Source: Bacteroidota bacterium | GTDB lineage: Bacteria > Bacteroidota > Bacteroidia > Chitinophagales > Chitinophagaceae | Length of the DNA: 64,000 nucleotides | NCBI GenBank assembly: GCA_023386555.1 | Contig: JAEWJK010000001.1 | Location: 124,001-188,000 of the forward strand | Direction of reading: 5' to 3' | The notes under the pieces: generated by a model | Told to the model about the DNA's origin: nothing | Database searches by the model: none | The model's input: only the letters and a program-made list of their open reading frames with translations | In this document: one piece after another, positions 55,981 to 64,000 of the stretch | Layout of the letters: each line of letters begins with the position of its first letter | Position numbering within the stretch: position 1 is the stretch's first letter | Made by a program: the position numbers and the translations under genes

Positions 55981-58900
55981 TTAGTTTTTGATCAAAGGGT
56001 ATACTTTCACTTCTTCATCAATGATTATCTTCAGGAAATACATTCCCGCTGCAAGTTCATTCACGTCTAAGGCAACACTACCTGCTACAGGTGCTGCATT
56101 GATTGACTTATATATTTTACCTGCTACATCCTGGATATTTATGTTTATTTTTTTATTTGAATAACCATCAAATTTGATAAACACTTTACCATCTTTTACA
56201 GGATTTGGAAACACTGAAATAGATGTTGCCTTCGTAGGCTGAATCATCACCAATTTTGAATAGGTAAACTTGCCATCTTTATCTACCATCTTAAGACGAT
56301 AATAAAGATTACCCGAAGCATTTAAAGCCTGTATTGAGTTATCGTTGGTATTGTAGTTATTGATAGAAACGGTATTTTTTGCACCAAGTGTTTGTATTGA
56401 ATGAAACTCATTACCATTAAAAGATCGTTCAACATCAAAATGAGAGACATTGGTTTCATTTGTTGTAGTCCAATCAAGTTTAATTGATCCTTCTTCTCTT
56501 CTTCCATTAAATGACAACAATGTTAATGGAAGAACTGCATTTGCATCACGATCAAGATATACATGAAATTCTCCGGGTTGAAGCGTAATGCTTTGCATAC
56601 TTCCTGTAGCATTAAAGGTTCCTCCGGTTAGATAATCATACCATGTACCCGGGAATTGGAAAGAGAATGATCCTGTTACTGGCTGCACATCAAAATTCCC
56701 GATCACACATATTCGTAAAGAGCCTGAAGAAACTCTTAACCACTTAAATGCACCTCCTAAATCGTATGCAACACCATTAGTAATAAACGTAGGCAGGTAG
56801 TCTGCATGATTTCTCAATGCAAACAATCTTGCATATACATTGTACAACGAAGCTCTGTTGACATTGTCTTTATAGTTCCATAAAATTGGTTTAGGAGAAA
56901 GTCTGCAATTATTATTCACTGTACCATTTTCGCAGGTATTAATAGATTTATCGTAACCCAATTCTCCAAACTGCCACAACATTTTCGGGCCAGGCATCAT
57001 AGCCCAGAATGCTGTTGCCATTTCCATTCTTTTCAGTGCCGTGTTCAGATCTCGTGTATTATGTGTAGCACCTACAACACCTTCATTAATGTTTCTGTAC
57101 ATTAACCTTTCTTCATCATGGCTTTCCTGGTAAGTAATAAGATGAGGAACTGTCCAGTTTCTGCTTGTATGAACACCCCATTGAAAATTAGAATTACTAA
57201 TAACTCCCTTCGTTGCTTCGTTGAAGTTATAGTTCAGATTACCCCACAATAACATTCCGTAATTGGAAAGTTCAGTTTCTTCCGTGTTATCAGCAAAGTG
57301 TTCAAGAATACAATAAGATCCGGAAACAACATTCTGCATTGTATCGTAAATTCTTTTCCATGTAGCAACTCTTCCTGCATCATAATTACCCCAGAGACCT
57401 ACATTACTTCCGGAATTAGTTTGTGTAAATCCTTTAGAAAGATCCCACCTGAATCCATCTATTTTATAATTCACCATCCAATGTCTTATCACTCTATGAA
57501 CAAGGTCTTTTGTGGCTTGTGATTCGTGGTTAAAATCATATCCCACATTGAAAGGATGTGTTTCAACAGGATTATGCCAGGGATTATTTGCAGCAGGCCT
57601 GTTGTTAGCAGCATCCCAATACATTCTAACCGTAGGTGATAATCCGAATGCATGATTTAATGCAATATCCATGATCACTGCTATTCCGTTTGCATGGCAT
57701 ACATCAATAAATTGTTTCAATGCATTTTCGGTTCCATACATTTTATCGGGAGCAAAATAAAAATCCGGATTATACCCCCAGCTGTTATTGCCTTCAAATT
57801 CATTAAACGGCATTAGTTCAATTGCATTAATACCTAATCTTTTTAGATAGGATAAAGTATCTCGCAAGGTTTGCCAGTTCTGTGTGGCAACAAAATCTCT
57901 TAACAACAATTCGTAAATAATAAGATTACGCTTATCCGGTCTGTTGAAGTTGGTAACTGTCCAGTTATAAGCAGGCTTAGCAGTTTGCAAAACACTTACG
58001 ATGTTTGATTGACCTGCAGGATATGTTTTTAATGAAGGATAATTCGCAGCCGGAATATATTGATCATTCCATGGGTCGAGAATTTTTTCGCTGTAAATAT
58101 CAGCTACTCTCAAGTTTCCATCAATCAGGTATTGAAATGCATATTCAGTTCCTGGGGTAAGACCTGTAATTGTTATCCAATAACGATTTCCGTCTGGAGT
58201 ACGATTCATTTGGTTGGCTGCAGTCTGTGTCCAGTTATTAAAATCACCAATTACTGCAGCTCTTGTTTTGTTCGGAGCAAATAATACAAGTGTAACTGAA
58301 GTATTATCCGGATGATAATTAATACCATCAACTGTACCTGCAGGTTGATTGGCAACATTTACAGGTGTATTGATAAAGAAATTCAGCGTATCGTACTTCG
58401 TTCCATTTGTGTTGGAAGCTTCAATAATAATCTGATTATCGCCACTTACTGCATTGATAGAAGTTGAGATACTAGTTGCATTCGCTGTAGTTGCAACCTG
58501 GGTTCCATTAAAAAAAATTGCAAGATTCGCCACCTCACTTGAAACACCATTTACGGTTACTGCATCACCTGCATTCACCGTCATTGGTTCTGCTGAAGGA
58601 ACATATTTTGGTTCACGATAAGGACGATCTATTCTTGCAAATAAACCTGGTTCGTAAACAGGAACATACATATCGCTGCCGTCAGTATTTGCAAGTTTTT
58701 TACTTCCGTTTCCACTTCTGAAAAGAATGGCAATCTTTTGAATTTTTTCACTTGCATTGGTGATACCAAAGAAAGATCTAAGATTGCCAGGAATAGTGAA
58801 CTTCCATTTGTTAGCACTAATATAAGTCGCCTGTATTTGTGAATTTGTTGTTCCCCAAACAGAAAAAGCCGGAACATATCTCCAGTTAGCAGAAGAGGTA

Positions 58901-59118
58901 CTAAGGTTTGTTATCACACCAATATGTACGTATACATCATTGGAGGTATGATTCAATAATCCCTGATTACCTTTTGTAGCATCAGCAATTATCTCAACAT
59001 TGCTATCCGATTCTTTTATAAATGAAGGAGACCATGTAAGCAATTGTGCCTGTGCAGTACTAGAAAAAAATACTACAGTTACAAGCAGCAGATAAGCTTT
59101 AAATAGCTTTAGAGTCAT
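55981..59118 (-). CDS. Secreted GH13 alpha-amylase-family enzyme with T9SS C-terminal domain
   Basis: 1045 residues from the ATG at 59116-59118 (MTLKLFKAYLLLVTVVFFSS, signal peptide). N-terminal Ig-like domains and a CBM48-like part (APNKTRAAVIGDFNNWTQTA) precede a GH13 barrel: MDIALNHAFG, nucleophile Asp in IDGFRWDLSKGF, Glu in ILEHFADN, Asp in ESHDEER. A FN3-like domain and a Por-secretion tail (FPNPVKDGKVFIKFDG, ending AAGMYFLKIIIDEEVKVYPL) direct it through type IX secretion. First gene of the locus, with two operator-like palindromes just upstream. Cleaves alpha-glucans such as starch or glycogen. Confidence 0.92.
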   Translation of the reverse strand: MTLKLFKAYLLLVTVVFFSSTAQAQLLTWSPSFIKESDSNVEIIADATKGNQGLLNHTSNDVYVHIGVITNLSTSSANWRYVPAFSVWGTTNSQIQATYISANKWKFTIPGNLRSFFGITNASEKIQKIAILFRSGNGSKKLANTDGSDMYVPVYEPGLFARIDRPYREPKYVPSAEPMTVNAGDAVTVNGVSSEVANLAIFFNGTQVATTANATSISTSINAVSGDNQIIIEASNTNGTKYDTLNFFINTPVNVANQPAGTVDGINYHPDNTSVTLVLFAPNKTRAAVIGDFNNWTQTAANQMNRTPDGNRYWITITGLTPGTEYAFQYLIDGNLRVADIYSEKILDPWNDQYIPAANYPSLKTYPAGQSNIVSVLQTAKPAYNWTVTNFNRPDKRNLIIYELLLRDFVATQNWQTLRDTLSYLKRLGINAIELMPFNEFEGNNSWGYNPDFYFAPDKMYGTENALKQFIDVCHANGIAVIMDIALNHAFGLSPTVRMYWDAANNRPAANNPWHNPVETHPFNVGYDFNHESQATKDLVHRVIRHWMVNYKIDGFRWDLSKGFTQTNSGSNVGLWGNYDAGRVATWKRIYDTMQNVVSGSYCILEHFADNTEETELSNYGMLLWGNLNYNFNEATKGVISNSNFQWGVHTSRNWTVPHLITYQESHDEERLMYRNINEGVVGATHNTRDLNTALKRMEMATAFWAMMPGPKMLWQFGELGYDKSINTCENGTVNNNCRLSPKPILWNYKDNVNRASLYNVYARLFALRNHADYLPTFITNGVAYDLGGAFKWLRVSSGSLRICVIGNFDVQPVTGSFSFQFPGTWYDYLTGGTFNATGSMQSITLQPGEFHVYLDRDANAVLPLTLLSFNGRREEGSIKLDWTTTNETNVSHFDVERSFNGNEFHSIQTLGAKNTVSINNYNTNDNSIQALNASGNLYYRLKMVDKDGKFTYSKLVMIQPTKATSISVFPNPVKDGKVFIKFDGYSNKKININIQDVAGKIYKSINAAPVAGSVALDVNELAAGMYFLKIIIDEEVKVYPLIKN

Positions 59119-59134
59119 AGCAGCAATCGTATAA

Positions 59135-59151
59135 AGTGTACAATTTACACT
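59135..59151. promoter_or_regulatory. Operator candidate 1 upstream of the GH13 gene
   Basis: AGTGTACAATTTACACT, perfect 6-bp arms with a 5-bp spacer, 17 bp before the GH13 start codon. Confidence 0.55.
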
Positions 59152-59159
59152 ATTGAAAA

Positions 59160-59176
59160 TGTGTAAATCATACACA
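59160..59176. promoter_or_regulatory. Operator candidate 2 upstream of the GH13 gene
   Basis: TGTGTAAATCATACACA, perfect TGTGTA/TACACA arms with a 5-bp spacer, 25 bp centre-to-centre from site 1. The same pattern appears at 60050-60066. Confidence 0.55.
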
Positions 59177-59235
59177 ATATAAGGAGGTTTTTGTCTTCGC
59201 AAAAAATTGTTAAAGAAAAAAAGGGAAATTTAATA

Positions 59236-59994
59236 TCAGGCAAAGTCAATCCCTATCCACTTCCGTTTGTTTTTTTCATATTTCTCGAAATTGAACTTAT
59301 AGAGTTTACCGGGACGATGGGGTACATCCTGTTCAAACTCTCCAATGTCAACCAGAAAATCCATTGAGAAGAACTTTTTACGGAAATTTCTCCTGTCAAG
59401 CTGAATACCTAGAATTGCTTCGTACAGGTTTTGAAGTTCTCTTAATGAGAATTTGTCTGGCAATAAATTAAAGCCCAGTGGATGTTCCTGTATCCTTTTC
59501 TGAAGCCAGAATTGGCAGGCATCCAAAATGGATTTATGATCGAAAGCCATATCATTTTTTATGGAATTCACCGAATGCCAGTGTAGTTCGTTATCCGTTA
59601 TCTTAAGCTTATGATGCTGAATATTCAACAGTGAACAATAGGCAATCGTAATAACCCTTCCTCCAGGATGACGATCAGGTTTGCTAAAAGCCCTTACTTG
59701 GTCAAGGTACACATCATCCATACCTGTTCGTTGTTTTAAAACACGATAGGCTGCATCATCCAGTTCTTCATTATCCTCTGCAAAATCACCCAATAGTGAC
59801 CATTTATCTTTGAATATCTCAAAATCGCTTTTGATTAAGAGAACCTTCAATTCGTTTTCGTCAAAACCAAAAATCACACAGTCAACAGTTATTGGAACTT
59901 TTGGGTAGGTAGCTACTAAAGCTTTATGATCTTTAATTAAACCCGGATACTTTTTCCGATACTCAGGCAATGTGAGGGCATCTTTGTTTAACAT
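59236..59994 (-). CDS. NUDIX-type transcriptional regulator (NrtR/AraR-like)
   Basis: 252 residues from the ATG at 59992-59994. N-terminal NUDIX-like domain (VPITVDCVIFGFDENELKVL, WSLLGDFAEDNEELDDAAYR) whose Nudix box lacks the catalytic REUxEE series, so it should sense rather than hydrolyse. A winged-helix domain follows (FSLRELQNLYEAILGIQLDR, RNFRKKFFSMDFLVDIGEFE). Such regulators control NAD or pentose/sugar genes; Bacteroides AraR is an example. Its place directly upstream of the glycan locus, with matching palindromes before both it and the GH13 gene, suggests it regulates the locus. The ligand is unknown. Confidence 0.88.
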   Translation of the reverse strand: MLNKDALTLPEYRKKYPGLIKDHKALVATYPKVPITVDCVIFGFDENELKVLLIKSDFEIFKDKWSLLGDFAEDNEELDDAAYRVLKQRTGMDDVYLDQVRAFSKPDRHPGGRVITIAYCSLLNIQHHKLKITDNELHWHSVNSIKNDMAFDHKSILDACQFWLQKRIQEHPLGFNLLPDKFSLRELQNLYEAILGIQLDRRNFRKKFFSMDFLVDIGEFEQDVPHRPGKLYKFNFEKYEKNKRKWIGIDFA

Positions 59995-60049
59995 GGCTGG
60001 AGGTTTGAGCAATCGTCTTAAAACAAGGACAAGGTAGTTATTTCAGCAA

Positions 60050-60066
60050 TGTGTACAAAGTACATA
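60050..60066. promoter_or_regulatory. Operator candidate 3 between the regulator and ligA
   Basis: TGTGTACAAAGTACATA, the same arm-5-arm pattern with one mismatch, 55 bp upstream of the regulator's start codon. Confidence 0.45.
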
Positions 60067-60119
60067 CTTCAATTTTTCTCATTTTGCTTTCCGCTTAACT
60101 TTATCGCCTAATATAATTT

Positions 60120-62228
60120 ATGTACGATATAAAGCAGGTGAGAGAACTTCAATCACTTACTGAAGATTTACTTTTACTGGAGAAAGCAGGCTATGATGCA
60201 GTTGATTCTATTGAAGACCTGAGAAAAGCGCTGAGATTTCATGAATACAGGTATTATGTAATGAGTGATCCGATGATCACAGATTTCGAATACGACCAAC
60301 TATATAAATTACTGGAGAAAACAGAAGCCAATCACCCTCATCTGATAACAAAAGATTCTCCCACACAAAGAGTAGGCAGCAGTCTCAATGCTGGATTTGC
60401 AACTGTACAGCACCTTGTTCCGATGCTTAGCCTTGAAAACAGCTACAATGAAGCTGATCTTGTAGATTGGGATAGAAAAGCAAAAGAGTTGACCGGTTTA
60501 ACTGAAGTAGAATACTGCATTGAACCAAAATTTGACGGAGCAAGTATCTCTTTGATCTATGAAGATGATGTTTTTGTAAGAGGTGCTACGAGAGGTGATG
60601 GTGTACACGGTGAAGATGTGACTAATAACCTTAAACAGATTCGCTCTATTCCGTTAACAGCTCCTTTTTCTGAACACAGTATTCAACAAATTGAAATTCG
60701 TGGCGAAGTGATGATGAGTAAAACTTCTTTCAAGCAGTACAATGAAATGTTAGCTGAACAGAATTTACCGCCTTTAGCCAATCCTAGAAATGCAGCTTCC
60801 GGAAGTTTAAGAATGAAAGATCCGAAAGATGTAGCCAAACGTAAACTCGAAGCTTTTCTTTATAACATCAGCTATTACAATCTTGAAAAAGATGATGTAT
60901 TCCCAAAAGAACTTACCAGCCATAGTGGATGTTTGGAATTATTATGGAATTGTGGCTTCCGCAGTCCGCAAAAAGAAAAGGTTGTAGTTAAAGGTATTGA
61001 TGCGGTAATTAAACATTGTAGTGAATACGAATCAAAAAGAGATAATCTTCCTTACGAGATAGATGGAATGGTGATCAAAGTTAACAGCCTTGAATTGCAG
61101 GAGATAATGGGTATGACAACTCATCATCCAAGATGGGCCATGGCTTTCAAGTTCAAGGCAAGACAAGCTACAAGCAAATTAAGATCAGTGGAGTTTCAGG
61201 TTGGAAGAACAGGTGCTATTACTCCTGTTGCTAAGATTGATCCTGTACCTATCGGTGGTGTTACAGTTGGATCTATTTCTTTGTTCAACGAAGATGTGAT
61301 AAAAGAAAAAGACTTGATGATCGGTGATACTGTGTTGGTAGAAAGAGCTGGTGATGTGATTCCTTATATCGTTAGATCACAGGCTGAATTAAGAAATGGA
61401 GATGAAAGGAAAATAGAGTTTCCAAAACGTTGTCCGGTTTGCGAAAGCGAATTAATGAAAGAAGCAGATGAAGCTGTTTGGAGATGTGTAAAGATTGAAT
61501 GTCCGGCACAGGTTGTTGAAAGGATCATTCATTTTGTAAGCAAAGATGCAATGGACATAAAAAGTTTTGGTGAAGCCAACGTGAGGAAATTCTATGAACT
61601 TGGTTTACTAAAAGATATTCCCGGTATTTATTCTTTGGACTTTGATGCTATAAGCAAACTCGAAGGATTCGGCAAGAAAAGCATTGATAAATTGCAGGAA
61701 GCCATTGCTGCAAGTAAACAACAACCACTACACCGATTAATATTTGCTTTAGGTATTCGTTATGTTGGTGAGACTACTGCAAAAACTTTAGCTAATGCAG
61801 TAAATCATTTACTGGATTTTTCATCGCTGAATGAAGAACAACTTTTCCAGCTTGAAGATGTGGGAGTAAAAGTAGCTAACAGTATTCATGTCTTTTTCAG
61901 CAATGAACAGAATATAGAGATGCTGAAACAACTGGAAGCTTTGGGCTTGCAGATGAACAATCAGAAGAAACAATCTACTGGTGATGATAGTTTACATGGC
62001 CAAACCTTTTTGTTTACCGGCACCATGAACAAATTAAAAAGAAGCGAAGCAGAAGAAATGGTTGAACAACATGGTGGGAAGATCTTAAGTGGTGTTAGCA
62101 GTAAGTTGAATTACCTTGTTGTCGGAGAAGATGCAGGAAGTAAATTAGAAAAGGCTAAAAAGATAAATACGATAAGAGTGATTAATGAAGATGAGTTTTT
62201 GACGCTAATAAATTCCAATGCAAGCTAA
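60120..62228 (+). CDS. ligA: NAD-dependent DNA ligase LigA
   Basis: 702 residues with all domains: Ia (ALRFHEYRYYVMSDPMITDF, the NMN-binding YxVxDxP variant), adenylation lysine in CIEPKFDGASISLIYEDD (KxDG), RDGHGEDVT-like TRGDGVHGEDVTNNL, the OB fold, the four-Cys zinc finger (CPVCESELM...CVKIECPAQ), helix-hairpin-helix repeats, and a C-terminal BRCT domain (QTFLFTGTMNKLKRSEAEEM). Seals nicks in DNA during replication and repair. Essential single-copy gene in bacteria. Confidence 0.97.
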   Translation: MYDIKQVRELQSLTEDLLLLEKAGYDAVDSIEDLRKALRFHEYRYYVMSDPMITDFEYDQLYKLLEKTEANHPHLITKDSPTQRVGSSLNAGFATVQHLVPMLSLENSYNEADLVDWDRKAKELTGLTEVEYCIEPKFDGASISLIYEDDVFVRGATRGDGVHGEDVTNNLKQIRSIPLTAPFSEHSIQQIEIRGEVMMSKTSFKQYNEMLAEQNLPPLANPRNAASGSLRMKDPKDVAKRKLEAFLYNISYYNLEKDDVFPKELTSHSGCLELLWNCGFRSPQKEKVVVKGIDAVIKHCSEYESKRDNLPYEIDGMVIKVNSLELQEIMGMTTHHPRWAMAFKFKARQATSKLRSVEFQVGRTGAITPVAKIDPVPIGGVTVGSISLFNEDVIKEKDLMIGDTVLVERAGDVIPYIVRSQAELRNGDERKIEFPKRCPVCESELMKEADEAVWRCVKIECPAQVVERIIHFVSKDAMDIKSFGEANVRKFYELGLLKDIPGIYSLDFDAISKLEGFGKKSIDKLQEAIAASKQQPLHRLIFALGIRYVGETTAKTLANAVNHLLDFSSLNEEQLFQLEDVGVKVANSIHVFFSNEQNIEMLKQLEALGLQMNNQKKQSTGDDSLHGQTFLFTGTMNKLKRSEAEEMVEQHGGKILSGVSSKLNYLVVGEDAGSKLEKAKKINTIRVINEDEFLTLINSNAS

Positions 62229-62258
62229 TTCTCACTAATGTTCCATAAAGATTCATTT

Positions 62259-62284
62259 GTACAAGAGTGCGACGCAACATAAGC
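62259..62284 (+). repeat. Dispersed repeat copy after ligA
   Basis: GTACAAGAGTGCGACGCAAC then ATAAGC, plus orientation, in the 94-bp gap before the DUF2461 gene. Confidence 0.8.
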
Positions 62285-62322
62285 TAAATAGAATTCCTGA
62301 ACGCTGACTCAATAATAAAAAA

Positions 62323-62994
62323 ATGCTACAAACTTCTACGCTAAAATTTCTAAAAGACCTCGCTAAAAACAATAATAAAGAATGGTTTGATGCCAACAGA
62401 AAAAGATATGAAACAGCAAGACAGGATTATATTGAACTGGCAGACAAAATTATCAAAGGCTTCTGCAAAAAAGATAAAGACTTTGAAACATTGGAAGCTA
62501 AAAAATGCCTGTTCAGGATAAACCGAGACGTTCGTTTTAGCAAGGATAAAAGCCCTTATAAAACCAACTTCGGTGCATCGTTTGAACGTGGTGGAAGAAT
62601 ATCTCCTTTCGCTGCTTATTATTTACATATTGAACCGGGAAACAAAAGCTTTATTGCAGGAGGTGTCTGGCAACCAGAGCCTGAGAGAATGAAAAAGATC
62701 AGGCAGGAAATAGATTACAACTGGAGCGATTTTAAAAAGATCATCAGCAACAAAAAATTCGTATCACTGTTCAAAGACCTGGAGAAAACGAAAGAAACCA
62801 GTCTTAGTCGTGAGCCGAAAGGTTATGAGAAAGATAATCCGGCTATTGATTATATAAAACTAAAAAGTTGGGTGGTGAGTGCTCCTCTAAAAGATACCGA
62901 GTTGACCGATAAAGATCTGCTGAAAAAAGTTTTGCAAGCATTTGAAACTATGCAACCGATGATCATCTTTTTAAACAATGCAATTGACGAATAA
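62323..62994 (+). CDS. DUF2461 (TIGR02453) family protein
   Basis: 223 residues. Family segments: FLKDLAKNNNKEWFDANRKR at the start, FRINRDVRFSKDKSPYKTNF, the YLHIEPGNKSFIAGGVWQPE core and KGYEKDNPAIDYIKLKSWVV. The full domain is present. No catalytic role is established for this family. Cytoplasmic by lack of signal peptide. Ends in a hairpin shared with the convergent gene. Confidence 0.9.
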   Translation: MLQTSTLKFLKDLAKNNNKEWFDANRKRYETARQDYIELADKIIKGFCKKDKDFETLEAKKCLFRINRDVRFSKDKSPYKTNFGASFERGGRISPFAAYYLHIEPGNKSFIAGGVWQPEPERMKKIRQEIDYNWSDFKKIISNKKFVSLFKDLEKTKETSLSREPKGYEKDNPAIDYIKLKSWVVSAPLKDTELTDKDLLKKVLQAFETMQPMIIFLNNAIDE

Positions 62995-62997
62995 AAA

Positions 62998-63024
62998 ATT
63001 GGCTGTATAGAGAATACAGCCAAT
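62998..63024. terminator. Hairpin after the DUF2461 gene
   Basis: ATTGGCTGTAT / ATACAGCCAAT around AGAGA; the minus-strand side is followed by TTTTATTCG. The rest of the 270-bp gap shows only the next terminator. Confidence 0.65.
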
Positions 63025-63228
63025 AAACCAGACTAAAACTAATGCACAACGTTTAAATATTTTTTTCTTCTGAGAGAAAATAAGCATCACCATGATCATC
63101 GACAAACGGTAATTGTATTATACTGGCAGACCTGATGATTATCGTAAAGGTTAACAGAAAGTAGTGTCAATAACCTGGTGATGCTATTAAATCATCGGAA
63201 GTATTTTTGAATTTTTAGTTTTAAAAAT

Positions 63229-63254
63229 AAAGGCCTGCTATTAACAGGCCTTTT
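63229..63254 (-). terminator. Terminator of the outer-membrane protein gene
   Basis: AAAGGCCTG / CAGGCCTTTT hairpin; on the minus strand it runs into TTTATTTTT. Confidence 0.8.
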
Positions 63255-63263
63255 CTCTAGTCA

Positions 63264-64000
63264 TTAGAACCCTACAACAGCTTCAATAACCCAACCTTTG
63301 AACTTACCACCGTTACGGAAGTCATTTCCAAGGAAGCCTTTGTAGTTTTGATTAACATACTCAGCTTTCATCAACACATTCTTTGTAAGGAACCAACCTG
63401 CTCCAAATGCTGTACGATCAATTGTTACGTCAACTATTCTTGCTGTAGAAGCTGGAGTAGTTACCGGAGTTTGACTTAGTTCAGCATTTACTTTATTATA
63501 TCTTGCACCTAAGTAGAAGCTTTCATTTTTACCAAATCTGTATAAACCTTCAGCTGCGAACTGAGTTGCTTTTCTTTCAGCAGTTTCAGTTTTGCTTCTG
63601 CCTTTTGCAGTTTCATAAGTACCGAAGAATTCAAAACCATAAGCTTTTACAAAAGCATTCAACATAGTAGCAGTAATCTTTTTGCTAAAGCCTGGGTTGA
63701 AACGTCCTGAAGAATACATTGCTGTGTAAGCTTTAACAGCACCTGCATTGTCTCTTTCAACTTCCATTACATTTTGGTAGTTAGAACCGGCACGGTCACC
63801 ACTGTATAATGTTAAACCACTACCAGCCTGGCTGCTGTTTGTATAAATGCTACCAGTTAAACGGAAACGTAAGTCGTCACCTAATTTTTTATCAATACCT
63901 AGTTTAGCATATAAAGAAGGGTTTCTTTTTACATTATCATCCTGAGCAGTTTTGAAAGTAGAGTCAACGTGTCCTTTGATCATACCATTTGTAATACCAC
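63264..64000 (-). CDS. Outer-membrane porin-like protein, C-terminal part (cut by window edge)
   Basis: The last 245 codons of a barrel protein; the frame is open to the window end (GITNGMIKGHVDST...), so the start lies outside. Repeating amphipathic strands (FRLTGSIYTNSSQAGSGLTL, GFEFFGTYETAKGRSKTETA, FYLGARYNKVNAELSQTPV) and the last residue Phe in KGWVIEAVVGF identify an outer-membrane beta-barrel. It resembles the putative porins of Bacteroidota that begin with NG-containing substrate loops. The transported solute is unknown. Confidence 0.8.
   Translation of the reverse strand, partial: GITNGMIKGHVDSTFKTAQDDNVKRNPSLYAKLGIDKKLGDDLRFRLTGSIYTNSSQAGSGLTLYSGDRAGSNYQNVMEVERDNAGAVKAYTAMYSSGRFNPGFSKKITATMLNAFVKAYGFEFFGTYETAKGRSKTETAERKATQFAAEGLYRFGKNESFYLGARYNKVNAELSQTPVTTPASTARIVDVTIDRTAFGAGWFLTKNVLMKAEYVNQNYKGFLGNDFRNGGKFKGWVIEAVVGF

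Overview
The window looks like a chromosomal segment of a Bacteroidota bacterium, most likely family Chitinophagaceae. The basis is a SusC/SusD-type polysaccharide locus, a T9SS-type C-terminal domain, ECF sigma/anti-sigma pairs, AT-rich genes that mostly lack Shine-Dalgarno sequences, and bphO-bphP phytochrome genes. I see no integrase, transposase, plasmid replication gene or CRISPR array.

Layout. 1-6.2 kb is housekeeping: the end of a B12-dependent acyl-CoA mutase, an aldose epimerase, RidA, a stand-alone 3HCDH C-terminal domain, TsaB, an ArsR-type regulator, a persulfide dioxygenase/rhodanese and an LpxL-type acyltransferase. 6.2-10.7 kb is a DNA-damage cassette. Two 2H phosphoesterases diverge from umuD-umuC and a PA0069-type radical SAM gene. 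Three of the proteins carry a QGxLF peptide resembling a sliding-clamp ligand, and UmuD has Arg in place of its catalytic Lys. 10.7-14.8 kb holds a caspase/TPR protein and an M49-like lipoprotein peptidase.

14.9-22.6 kb is the most unusual part, an RNA-surveillance and RNA-repair island: a possible leader ORF with attenuator, a candidate structured RNA, a Ro60/Rsr gene, about 1.4 kb of small RNA genes, a YkuK-type RNase H-fold protein, a basic protein of unknown family, the RNA ligase RtcB and the 2'-phosphotransferase KptA. Read by hand, the RNA array contains six Ro-binding Y-RNA-like stems with the same two-sided internal loop, alternating with eight tRNA-shaped genes and one tRNA-Trp remnant. 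Two Y RNAs carry a tRNA body in circularly permuted order, with the acceptor stem closed by a loop and the Ro stem leaving from the anticodon side.

22.6-32 kb contains an AHSA1-type protein, an OLD-family ATPase/TOPRIM nuclease, a frameshifted gene, two ABC transport systems and small hypotheticals, one of them broken by a 16-bp tandem duplication. 32-36 kb is a red-light sensing group (PAS protein, single-domain response regulator, bacteriophytochrome kinase, heme oxygenase). 36-42 kb holds an outer-membrane protein and two ECF sigma-factor operons. 42-60 kb is a polysaccharide utilisation locus on the minus strand: GH13, SusC, SusD, two SusE/F-type proteins, GH53, a GH2-GH53 fusion and a sodium/sugar symporter, with a NUDIX-type regulator and three TGTGTA-N5-TACACA-like sites. 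60-64 kb has ligA, a DUF2461 gene and a partial outer-membrane protein.

A 25-30-bp repeat (core GTACAAGAGTGCGACGCAAC or GTACAAGTGAGTGACACAAC) occurs about a dozen times, almost always between genes. All assignments come from reading translated sequences and base pairing by eye; no database search or folding program was run.
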